DNA of 64,000 bases from Gemmatimonadota bacterium (GTDB lineage Bacteria; Latescibacterota; UBA2968; UBA8231): positions 17,578 through 81,577 of the forward strand of contig VXOR01000081.1 in the NCBI GenBank assembly GCA_009840005.1. The letters run 5' to 3'. The position numbers and the translations under genes were made by a program. A model generated the notes under the pieces. It was not told the DNA's origin, searched no databases, and worked only from the letters and a program-made list of their open reading frames with translations. Below are positions 56,901 through 64,000 of the stretch, one piece after another. How positions within the stretch are numbered: position 1 is the first letter of the stretch; each line of letters starts with the position of its first letter.

Positions 56901-59000
56901 CTATGGCGATTCGAGGCGGCGATAGGCTTCGTCGAGCAGGCGCTGTGCATGGGGGAAGGGACCTCTCGCCAGCACTTGCCGCAGTCGGTCAATGGCCGCG
57001 GCATGGTTCCCATTTTCGAGTTCGATAAGCGCGAGGTTGACGTGGACGTCTGGGTTGTTTGGATCCAGTTCTAAAACTTGGAGAAAGTGCGTTCGCGCCG
57101 CTTGTGTGCGCCCAGCGAGCAGGTGCAGGGCACCGATGGCATTTAGGGCCTCGGGCCGTCTTGCGAGAGATAGGGCTTGGTGGTACTGACCCAGTGCGGC
57201 CTCGGCTTGCCCGGCTTGCTGGAAGGCTCTCCCCAACTCGTAGTGCAGCCAGAAGTCCTGTGGCTGCCAAGAAAGCGCCTGTTGCAAGTGGGTTGCAGCC
57301 TCGGCATAATGCCCTTGGCGATAGAGCAGGCGGCCGTAGTAGTAGTGGGCCATGCCGGACTCTGGATATCGTTCGAGGACGTGGCGCAAATGTGCTGCGG
57401 CTTGCTGTGGTTTATTGGTCGCTAGGTAAATCCGGCCTAGGAGGACGCGAGTGTCGGTGCGCCGGGGATTTTCCGCTAGGGTCTGGAGGGCCTCGCGTTC
57501 GCTTTTCCCATAGCGATCTTGGTGAAAGTACGCTACGGCTAGATTGTGGCGGGCGTAATTATACCCTGGGTCCAACTCGAGTGCTCGGCGCGAGTAACGC
57601 GCAGACAGGGCGTAGTCTTGCTTGCGCAGATGCACCTCGCCGAGGTCGAAGTAGAGCTGAGCGTCTTCTTCAGTTGGCGCGGCCTCGGTGAGATTGCACA
57701 GGACTAATAGACCCCCCAGAGGCAAGGCAAGTACTGTAGTGCGGATATAGGCTCTGTGGCGCACGCCTAGGCAGAACTGAAAAGTGGCAAAAGCAGCAAA
57801 AGCGATCAGCACCGGCACGACTGGCATGCGGTAGCGGGCTACCGGAAAGAAGAGTACGACCGAGGCCATGTAGACTAGAGCGTAGAGTCGCAGCAAGGCA
57901 ATCGGTGGCGTCCACTTTCCCCTCATGCTCAGCCCCAAGCCGAGCAAGCTCAGCGGGCCGATCAGGCCGAAGGGGATCGATATGTGCCAATCCCAGAGCA
58001 AGAGACTCAAAATCTGCGAGTGTTGGCGGGCGTAGTATATGTCTTGATTGCGCTTGATCTCTGGGCCGCTCCAAAAGTGGAACACCTTCTTGCCGAGCAG
58101 ACCGAGATAATCGAGGGGCTGCGTGGTTATGTAATCGAGGGCTTTGCCAAAGAAAAAGGCCGATTGGGCGGCTGCGGTCTTATGCCCAGAGTTTTCCGCC
58201 TCGGAGATCATGGTTTCCCACTGCATACCCGGACGCAGCGAGACCGTACGCTCGTAGTCGGCGTTGTTGCCAATGTAGAAATTAACCCCGGCATTGGAGG
58301 AGATAAAGACGAGGCCCGACTCAATAGTCCAGTTGCGATAGGTAACGGGCAGGATAACCAAGGCTATGGGAACGATAAAAGAAAACAGGGAACGATAGGT
58401 AGATGTGCGCCGGTGCCACAGTACCCAGGCGCAAAAGGCCGCGATAAAGAGCAAGATAGTGGGGCGAGTGAGGGCCGCAAGGCCCGCGATGAGGCCGGTT
58501 ATCACCCAATAGCGCCCATGATCGCGTCTCCATGCGATCAACAGGCCGTATAGGAGCAGGAGGTTGAGGAAGACTTCCATTGGCACGGCCAATAGCTCGC
58601 CCTCAAAGTAGAGAAAGGAGCCGCACAAGGCCGCCATGACGCTGGCGATGCGACCGACCTGTTCGCCAAAGGCGTGCCGGGCCAATGCGTACACCAATAG
58701 GCAAGAAAGAACGCCGAAGCCCACATGCACGAGCCGGATGCCGATGAAGTACGAGTCTGGTAGGAGCCAGCAAACGAACGTCAGCAAGTAGATATAGAGA
58801 GGGGGTTGCCAATACGGTTCGTCCCCTTCCCAAAATGGACCGCTGGCAAGAAGAGCCTGTGCCTGTTTGAGAAAGGTCTGGGCGTCAACTACAGGAGCGT
58901 CGAAGAAGGGACTGGCGCGATATTCCCACAGATAGCCCAGCCGCAGTGCAAGAGTGGCTAGCAGGAGCGCTCCCAAAAAGAAACGGGTGCTGCGCGCCAT
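56901..59000 (-). CDS. GT39/PMT_2-like membrane glycosyltransferase fused to C-terminal TPR repeats
   Basis: A 699-residue protein. Residues 1-430 hold about ten membrane segments and the acidic first loop of the family (SPFFDAPVVDAQTFLKQAQALL, WEGDEPYWQPPLYIYLLTFV). Residues about 450-695 are six or more TPR units (LHLLAGRTQAARTHFLQVLEL, YAEAATHLQQALSWQPQDFWL). It heads the operon with the CRTAC1-like and TPR genes. A role in glycosylating an exported partner, with the TPR array as docking site, is an inference. The acceptor is unknown. Confidence 0.83.
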   Translation of the reverse strand: MARSTRFFLGALLLATLALRLGYLWEYRASPFFDAPVVDAQTFLKQAQALLASGPFWEGDEPYWQPPLYIYLLTFVCWLLPDSYFIGIRLVHVGFGVLSCLLVYALARHAFGEQVGRIASVMAALCGSFLYFEGELLAVPMEVFLNLLLLYGLLIAWRRDHGRYWVITGLIAGLAALTRPTILLFIAAFCAWVLWHRRTSTYRSLFSFIVPIALVILPVTYRNWTIESGLVFISSNAGVNFYIGNNADYERTVSLRPGMQWETMISEAENSGHKTAAAQSAFFFGKALDYITTQPLDYLGLLGKKVFHFWSGPEIKRNQDIYYARQHSQILSLLLWDWHISIPFGLIGPLSLLGLGLSMRGKWTPPIALLRLYALVYMASVVLFFPVARYRMPVVPVLIAFAAFATFQFCLGVRHRAYIRTTVLALPLGGLLVLCNLTEAAPTEEDAQLYFDLGEVHLRKQDYALSARYSRRALELDPGYNYARHNLAVAYFHQDRYGKSEREALQTLAENPRRTDTRVLLGRIYLATNKPQQAAAHLRHVLERYPESGMAHYYYGRLLYRQGHYAEAATHLQQALSWQPQDFWLHYELGRAFQQAGQAEAALGQYHQALSLARRPEALNAIGALHLLAGRTQAARTHFLQVLELDPNNPDVHVNLALIELENGNHAAAIDRLRQVLARGPFPHAQRLLDEAYRRLESP

Positions 59001-59096
59001 GGCGTTAGAATGGTGACGAGGAAGGGAAATTCTGCAAGCGTTTTACAGCGCGACGCTGCCCGTTCTCTCGGAACAGGACAACATCGCGCATTTGGT

Positions 59097-61751
59097 TCAA
59101 TAGGCCAGCGATAGGGTGCCCGAGCGCTCAGTAGAGACGTTGTCCAAGTCGATGGCGAGCCGGTAGAGGTAGATGCCCGGCGCGGCGACTTGGCCTTGGC
59201 TATCGCGGCCATCCCACTTGATTTGGAGACTGCCGGCAGTTGAGCCGCCTGTCTGGATCTGGGCGACGCGACGACCGGACAGATCGTAGATTTCGAGTTG
59301 GACATCGACCTGATTGAGGACGAGAAAAAGGTCGAAGGAAAAAGTGACTTCGTCGTTAATGCCATCGCCGTTGGGAGTAAAGGGGTTGGGGGCGATGTGG
59401 GGAGCCATGACGATTTGGTCGATCTCGTCGGCGACCACGAGGAGGGCATTGGTGGCGATGTCGGGGGTGGCGTCCCCATCCTCGGCTGGTTGCGGAATGG
59501 ATTCGACATCGGAGTCGCCTTGGTCATTCCACACCGAGCTGGTGAACTCTTCTGAACCGCGGAAGAGCTTGGAGCGGAAGACGATCTCGATGTTCTGGTC
59601 GAATTGGAAATGCTCGGCACCCATCAGAGGCAGCTTAATATGCAGTTTGGACGAGCCGGTGAGCTGGTCTGTGACTACGCTCTGGGCAAATTGCCCCAAG
59701 CTGTCAGTGCGGCCTTCTGCTGGGGCGAGTCGGATAGGATGAACCTCACGCAGCGGATCAGCGGCCGTTCCAGCGGCGATTTCGGCCCAGTCTTGGCCGT
59801 CGAAGCGCAAGGTATCGATGCGTGTATCCGGGCTGGGGACGGCGATCTCGATCCTGTTGAAGGAGGTGGCCTCGCCCGTTTTGAAGAAGGGCCGGACAAA
59901 GTAGCGGAAAGCCGTCTCCTCGCCCAAAGTGACGCGTGCGGGGAAAATTTCAGCTACGATTCCGCCCGAGACCAGCGGCGCGTCGTAGTCGAACTCAATG
60001 AAGTCCAATAGGGCTGCGCTGTGCTGGGCGGAATCGAAGAAGATGCGAAACTGGATGTAGCGAGTCCCCCCGGGCAGGGGCAGTTGGACGCCGGTGTTTT
60101 TCCACTCGGATTCGGGCAGGCTCTCGTCAATGAGGGCATCTTCGAGTTTGAAAGGAGCCGACCAGAAGCTCCAGCCCAAGAGGCCGTCGTCGCCTAGGTC
60201 AACACCTAGCTCATTGTATTGCAGTTCGCGCTCGGGGACGCGGCCTTCGGGAAGCTTAGCCCAGGAGAAAAGATTTAAGGGTGCGCCATTTTCGTCTTTG
60301 GTATCGGAGAGGCCCGGACCTAAGCGGCGGGCATATATATGGGTGTCGAGGGCGTTGCCAACGCGGAACTGGATGCGGACATCGCCGCTGCGGCCATCGC
60401 GTTGCCCGCGCCAGCGCACCTTACCCCAGTTGACTTGGCCGCCGGCAACATCGAGGGGAAACTGGTCCTCATAACCAGCGCGATCCGAGGCGGCAAACTG
60501 CTCGATCTCGCGGTCGTAGCGACGGATGCGCGGAGTAGGTGTTCCCACATCGATGATGGCCGAGGTGTACTGTCCATCGATGGCATAGCCGTCGCCGAAG
60601 TGTCCGATTTCGGCGGTCTGGCTAAGTTTTCCCTCAGGATCAATAGAGTACACGTCGATACGGCCAGCGATAAAGGGTGGGTCGAATCGGAGGTCCTTGA
60701 TCACTGGGTTGAATTGGCCCCGGACGGTTTGGACCAGCGTCCGGTTCGCTCGGATGGCCTCAGCATCTCTGTTAATGGAGGTCTGGTTACCGTAGCGTAC
60801 ATAGTAGTTGGCGATGGTGCCGCCGGGCAAGGTTGGCTGTGGGCGGAAGACGATGCGGTTGATATAGTAGTAGCCCATTAGATTGACGGCAATCCCACCG
60901 CGACCATACTTGGTGGAGGTAAAGTCTGTCTTCAAGTTGCCATCGACGGCCTTTTCGGCCTTTTTGCGGTCTATTACCCCCGCGACCGCCCAGTAGTCGG
61001 CCGAGATGGGGTCGGCGACCTCGCGTCGGAAGCCATATTCGCTTGGCACCACCATAAAGGGACGCTGAGTCTCCTTGCCGGGGATGACACCGCCGAATTC
61101 GCCGGCCTTAAAGCGCTGGTTGAGCAAGTAGGCGAGGTTGCGCAGGCTGTCGAGACGCACCGGCCGCAGCCAGGTGGTAATGTCCCCATCGTGTTCGGAC
61201 AACGGTGGGTCTTCGTCGATGAGTCCGTCTCCATCGTCGTCAAGAGTATTAATCGGGTCTTCGTTGAGCAGTCCATCCCAGTCGTCGTCGTAATGAGTAT
61301 ATATCCCGTCCTCGTTGAGCAGACCATCGCCGTCGTTGTCGATCTGTGGGTCGGGACCGTCTTCGTCAATGAGTCCATCGCCGTCATTGTCGATCTGTTC
61401 AAGTGGGTCTTCGTCGATGAGTCCATCGCCGTCGTCGTCGAGGTTGTTGTCTAGGTCTTCATTGATCTGGCCATCACCATCATTGTCGACTTGCGGATCA
61501 ATGGGGTCTTCGTTGATTTGGCCGTCGTCATCGTTATCGACTAGCTCAACGGGGTCTTCGTCGATGAGTCCGTCTCCATCGTCATCGGCGATAAGCTCGA
61601 CTGCCCAACTGCGACCAAGGTCGAGGCGACCAGTGACCGGCCGCAGAGTCCAAGGATGTACATCATCGCCTATCCGCCACCGCTTGATTTCGGCATAGCT
61701 GTTACCGAGCATAAACGCGACACCGAGCACCGCTATCAATAACCTGAGCAT
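59097..61751 (-). CDS. Large exported surface protein with nine calcium-type repeats and CHU_C/FlgD-type C-terminus
   Basis: An 884-residue protein, ATG after GGAGG, with a signal peptide (VLGVAFMLGNSYA). Residues about 54-185 are tandem 16-17-residue acidic units with the core DDDGDGLIDEDP. A discoidin-like part follows (KAVDGNLKTDFTSTKYGRGG). The C-terminal domain has NPFTPNGDGINDEVTFSF, QLEIYDLSGRRVAQ and IKWDGRDSQGQVAAPGIYLYRL and ends LSLAY. It is a paralogue of the 40576 protein with a larger repeat block and stands behind a near-perfect promoter. Confidence 0.82.
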   Translation of the reverse strand: MLRLLIAVLGVAFMLGNSYAEIKRWRIGDDVHPWTLRPVTGRLDLGRSWAVELIADDDGDGLIDEDPVELVDNDDDGQINEDPIDPQVDNDGDGQINEDLDNNLDDDGDGLIDEDPLEQIDNDGDGLIDEDGPDPQIDNDGDGLLNEDGIYTHYDDDWDGLLNEDPINTLDDDGDGLIDEDPPLSEHDGDITTWLRPVRLDSLRNLAYLLNQRFKAGEFGGVIPGKETQRPFMVVPSEYGFRREVADPISADYWAVAGVIDRKKAEKAVDGNLKTDFTSTKYGRGGIAVNLMGYYYINRIVFRPQPTLPGGTIANYYVRYGNQTSINRDAEAIRANRTLVQTVRGQFNPVIKDLRFDPPFIAGRIDVYSIDPEGKLSQTAEIGHFGDGYAIDGQYTSAIIDVGTPTPRIRRYDREIEQFAASDRAGYEDQFPLDVAGGQVNWGKVRWRGQRDGRSGDVRIQFRVGNALDTHIYARRLGPGLSDTKDENGAPLNLFSWAKLPEGRVPERELQYNELGVDLGDDGLLGWSFWSAPFKLEDALIDESLPESEWKNTGVQLPLPGGTRYIQFRIFFDSAQHSAALLDFIEFDYDAPLVSGGIVAEIFPARVTLGEETAFRYFVRPFFKTGEATSFNRIEIAVPSPDTRIDTLRFDGQDWAEIAAGTAADPLREVHPIRLAPAEGRTDSLGQFAQSVVTDQLTGSSKLHIKLPLMGAEHFQFDQNIEIVFRSKLFRGSEEFTSSVWNDQGDSDVESIPQPAEDGDATPDIATNALLVVADEIDQIVMAPHIAPNPFTPNGDGINDEVTFSFDLFLVLNQVDVQLEIYDLSGRRVAQIQTGGSTAGSLQIKWDGRDSQGQVAAPGIYLYRLAIDLDNVSTERSGTLSLAY
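61195..61595. repeat. Coding tandem repeats of about 48-54 bp
   Basis: About eight imperfect copies with a common GTCTTCGTCGATGAGTCC-like start (near 61209, 61257, 61311, 61359, 61407, 61455, 61506 and 61555) encode the calcium-type repeats. They are inside a reading frame, lack spacers and are not CRISPR. Confidence 0.85.
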
Positions 61752-61869
61752 CGAATACCTCCGCGCAAGAATGTAAGCCCTTGGCTACCTGCAACGAGTA
61801 GGACAAGAGTGCCGACCCAAGTTCCATCGGCCGGTCTAGTTACGCATTAATTGGACATTTTGTTATTCT

Positions 61870-61898
61870 ATTATATAGTATATTGGTGGACATCTCAA
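61870..61898 (-). promoter_or_regulatory. Sigma70-type promoter of the 59097-61751 gene
   Basis: Reading leftward, TTGAGA (61893-61898), a 17-bp spacer and a perfect TATAAT (61870-61875). The transcript would begin near 61863, leaving a leader of about 110 bases. Confidence 0.75.
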
Positions 61899-62081
61899 GA
61901 TAGTCAGATGGGGCTCGACGAGCGCAAAAAAGAGGGGATTTTGTCGTCAATCGCTAAGGTTGAGGTACAGATGAAGTTATTTGCAACGATTTATACGGGG
62001 TCTAAATAACCCTAACCCACTGTTATTTATTGGATTTATTCGTTATAAGCCCATTGTTTTTACGGCTGCCTCTAATATATC

Positions 62082-62110
62082 TTGACACGTCTTAGACCAT
62101 TGATTATCAT
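62082..62110 (+). promoter_or_regulatory. Sigma70-type promoter of the 62170 operon
   Basis: A perfect TTGACA (62082-62087), a 17-bp spacer and TATCAT (62105-62110). The expected start near 62117 leaves a leader of about 50 bases before the GTG start codon at 62170. Confidence 0.75.
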
Positions 62111-62169
62111 ACAAACCCATATATTGAAAGACATCTAAAAACGAATAAAAGGTTGTTGGTCGAGGTGCT

Positions 62170-63099
62170 GTGGTCGCGTTTGTTTTTTTAGCGCTAGTGC
62201 TACAGATAACAGTAGGCTCGGTTAAACCGGTTTTGGGTCATTATCCCGAAGGAGTAGGCTATAGAGCCTTTCAATTTCCCGATCATTTAGTTCCCGTCAT
62301 TGACGGCGATTTGAAAGATTGGGAAGTTGTAGGCGACTCCTACGCCATATTAACGGGTCAATTTCACGACCTGATTAATCCAGAAGTTGAGACGAGCGAT
62401 TCGGACGATTTTGCCGTTCGTCTCATGGTAGGGTGGAATAAAGCGGAAAACAGGCTCTACATCGCCGCTCAGGTTCGCGATGATATACACCAGATTGATC
62501 GTCCCCCTGGTAGTACTACGGTGATCTGGGAAGATGATGCGATGGAATTATTTATTGACGCGGATCACTCAGGTGGACAATTCGCCAATTTCACTGAGTT
62601 GAGTTACGAAGAACGGATACAGCGCAATGGAGTTGAAGCCAACCACTTCGTTTTGGCTGGCCCGCCGCCCGACGAGGATTTTTTCGTCAATTTTTCTGCC
62701 GCTGCTTGGTACGCGCTATCCGATGGTCCTTATACCGAGGCGGCGGTCGAGTTTATAGGTGTCTTGGGAGGAGAGGGAGTGACAAACTATGAAGTTATGC
62801 TTGTGCCCTTTGACCGTGTCAATATTAATGCGGCCTTTCAAAGCGAAGAGCATATCTTGTGGGAAAATGAAATCCTTGGTTTTAACGTAGAGTTCAACGA
62901 TTTTGACGTGTATTCAGCGCTTTTTGATGCTAAGTGGTCGCTTTCGGGCCAACACAATTCGTATCGCTTTTCCGATCGCTTTGCTGACTTGATCCTGATG
63001 CCCCTAGAGGGTACATTTACGGTCGTGGAGTCGATATCTTGGGGGCGCTTAAAAGCCTCTTTACACACAGAGCGGTACCACCGAGGAGTGTCAGAATGA
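62170..63099 (+). CDS. Exported CBM9/DOMON-like protein with C-terminal SWGRLKASL motif
   Basis: A 309-residue protein from a GTG start with a signal peptide (FVFLALVLQITVGSVKP). The fold looks like a family-9 carbohydrate-binding module: VIDGDLKDWEVVGDS near the start, NRLYIAAQVRDDIHQ and IWEDDAMELFIDADHSGG. The end YRFSDRFADLILM...VESISWGRLKASL matches the 36968 protein; a further 14 residues follow the motif. It is coupled to the next gene (ATGA overlap). A sugar-binding role is inferred from the fold only. Confidence 0.75.
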   Translation: MVAFVFLALVLQITVGSVKPVLGHYPEGVGYRAFQFPDHLVPVIDGDLKDWEVVGDSYAILTGQFHDLINPEVETSDSDDFAVRLMVGWNKAENRLYIAAQVRDDIHQIDRPPGSTTVIWEDDAMELFIDADHSGGQFANFTELSYEERIQRNGVEANHFVLAGPPPDEDFFVNFSAAAWYALSDGPYTEAAVEFIGVLGGEGVTNYEVMLVPFDRVNINAAFQSEEHILWENEILGFNVEFNDFDVYSALFDAKWSLSGQHNSYRFSDRFADLILMPLEGTFTVVESISWGRLKASLHTERYHRGVSE

Positions 63100-63842
63100 T
63101 GGATTTTACGCGGGTATTATCCTTGGCCTTGATTATCGGCTCGAGTGTGTTGGGCTGTGGGTATAGCTATTACACGGGGCCATTGCAGCCCGGCCAAGAT
63201 CAGGCCTCGTCTATCAGTGTGGCAGATGACGGGACGCTGACCTTTGCACAGGATCGCTTTGAAGTGCGGCTCAAGCCGATGACTGACGAGGAGTTAAACC
63301 GCCAGTTTTTCAACAATTCCCAAGCGGGTCCTAAGTCCACAAACCCCTATACCTTTGGCAATACGGTATTTTGGGGGACCGACGAAGAAAAGCAGCGCTT
63401 TACTGTCTTCCGCCTCGGCGTTAAGAATTATGCCTACCCTAAAGTCAAGATTGATCCGAGCAAAATCGTTGTCAAAGCGAGCAATAAGCGCGAATATTGG
63501 AGCCTCAACTTTGAGCAACTCGACACGTATTATCGCGCCTATGCCATAGGCTATAGAGGCAACGAATATGCTCGCTATCAAGAGCGCCGCGACTTGCTGC
63601 GGCGGACGATGCTCAAAGACGAGGAGATATTCAGCGGTCAAGAGGCGGAGGGCTTCGTCATTTTTCCCGTGCTCCACCCCGACGTGAGTGATATCGAAGT
63701 CCAAGTACTCGATGTAGTCCTGAGATTTGACTTTCGCAATGAGCCGGTGGAGACCACCAATATTTCCTATAAATTCGTCCGAGATATCGGCAAGATCTAC
63801 AAGGACGGTACGGTCGTTCCTAAAGTCGCTAAGGCAAACTAG
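63096..63842 (+). CDS. Lipoprotein of the MTDEELNRQF family, copy 2
   Basis: A 248-residue lipoprotein with two consecutive ATG codons (63096 and 63099) after GAGGAG; the first overlaps the upstream stop as ATGA. The lipobox ends VLGC. It shares with the 46742 protein the blocks VADDGTLTF, KPMTDEELNRQF, NPYTFGNTVFW, QRFTVFRLGVKNYAYPKV, LLRRTMLKDEEIFSGQEAEGFVIF and DVVLRFDF. It sits between a CBM9-like gene and a PorV-like gene. Confidence 0.75.
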   Translation: MMDFTRVLSLALIIGSSVLGCGYSYYTGPLQPGQDQASSISVADDGTLTFAQDRFEVRLKPMTDEELNRQFFNNSQAGPKSTNPYTFGNTVFWGTDEEKQRFTVFRLGVKNYAYPKVKIDPSKIVVKASNKREYWSLNFEQLDTYYRAYAIGYRGNEYARYQERRDLLRRTMLKDEEIFSGQEAEGFVIFPVLHPDVSDIEVQVLDVVLRFDFRNEPVETTNISYKFVRDIGKIYKDGTVVPKVAKAN

Positions 63843-63876
63843 CCTTTAAGCGAGACCACCAAGGAGGAGTTGCATT

Positions 63877-64000
63877 ATGAAATCTCTGAAAATGCTTAGT
63901 GTTTTAGTAGGCGTGCTGTTCGTCGCCCAATCAAGCGAGGGGGTTGTCAACATTCAGAATGTGGGCTCGGGTGCCCGCGCTCAGGGTTTGGGCAACAGCT
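63877..64000 (+). CDS. PorV/UPF0164-like outer-membrane protein, 3' end outside the window
   Basis: Only the first 41 codons are visible. An AAGGAGGAG site precedes the ATG. A signal peptide (VLVGVLFVAQSSEG) leads into VVNIQNVGSGARAQGLGNS. The pattern GARAxGLGN directly after the signal peptide is the hallmark of PorV/PorQ and UPF0164 barrel proteins; PorV is the outer-membrane shuttle of type IX secretion. The short visible length limits certainty. Confidence 0.6.
   Translation, partial: MKSLKMLSVLVGVLFVAQSSEGVVNIQNVGSGARAQGLGNS

Larger units (their letters stand above)
61752..62169. other. AT-rich divergent intergenic region of 418 bp
   Basis: No gene is seen here. The stretch is clearly richer in A+T than the flanking genes and contains two opposed sigma70-type promoters listed separately. 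The central 180 bp (61900-62080) hold no further signal that I recognise. The base composition could also mark a regulator-binding or bent-DNA region. Confidence 0.6.

Noticed and set aside
61195..61595. Possible CRISPR array
   Set aside because: The units are imperfect, contiguous and in frame within an exported protein; there are no unique spacers.

Overview
The window is bacterial chromosomal DNA with about 50 protein genes, no RNA genes, no insertion sequences and no CRISPR array that I can see. It looks like an uncultivated Gram-negative bacterium of the FCB group or a neighbouring phylum (Latescibacterota-like). The basis is the combination of a TonB-dependent receptor with a carboxypeptidase-regulatory-like domain, many lipoproteins, CHU_C/FlgD-type C-terminal domains (PNGDGINDE), a PorV-like gene start, thrombospondin-3-like calcium repeats, CRTAC1 (FG-GAP plus ASPIC/UnbV) proteins and paralogous M19 dipeptidases and enolase-superfamily enzymes. 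The phylum is an inference, not a demonstrated fact.

Left part (1-29.8 kb) is mostly metabolic and housekeeping: two tandem enolase-superfamily genes (the first cut by the window edge), a 93-bp palindrome, a small membrane protein, ligA, a CtaB-type heme farnesyltransferase, and a leftward operon ppdK-parA-parB-lipoprotein-larB-mobA. Next come a Gfo/Idh/MocA oxidoreductase, a TonB receptor, ilvBN behind a clear sigma70-type promoter, a four-gene leftward unit (outer-membrane protein, enolase-superfamily dehydratase-like enzyme, two M19 dipeptidases), an acyl-CoA synthetase, a PfkB/HldE-like kinase, galU and a LarA-like nickel racemase homologue. LarB and LarA homologues lie 22 kb apart, and no larC or larE is seen.

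Middle part (29.8-36.7 kb) is a rightward run of envelope genes: a CsgG/FlgT-like exported protein, a small secreted protein ending in a WG-x-x-K motif, a PlsC acyltransferase, a TolB-like PD40 lipoprotein broken by an in-frame TAG, a GT39/ArnT-like membrane glycosyltransferase, a lipoprotein and an exported protein with two copies of one module.

Right part (36.9-64 kb) is the most unusual. It holds three very large exported proteins with CHU_C/FlgD-type C-termini that all end in Ala-Tyr, two CBM9/DOMON-like exported proteins that share a C-terminal SWGR(I/L)KASL motif, two copies of a lipoprotein family marked by MTDEELNRQF, a large probable outer-membrane protein, a SurA/PpiC-type lipoprotein foldase, a SGNH hydrolase with an inserted helical segment, and the start of a PorV-like gene. 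Between them is a tight leftward operon of a GT39 glycosyltransferase-TPR fusion, two CRTAC1-like proteins and two TPR lipoproteins. I read this as a surface-protein secretion and display region, possibly type-IX-like, that also carries a second candidate C-terminal tag (WG-x-x-K). No core type IX motor genes are in the window, so that reading is inference.
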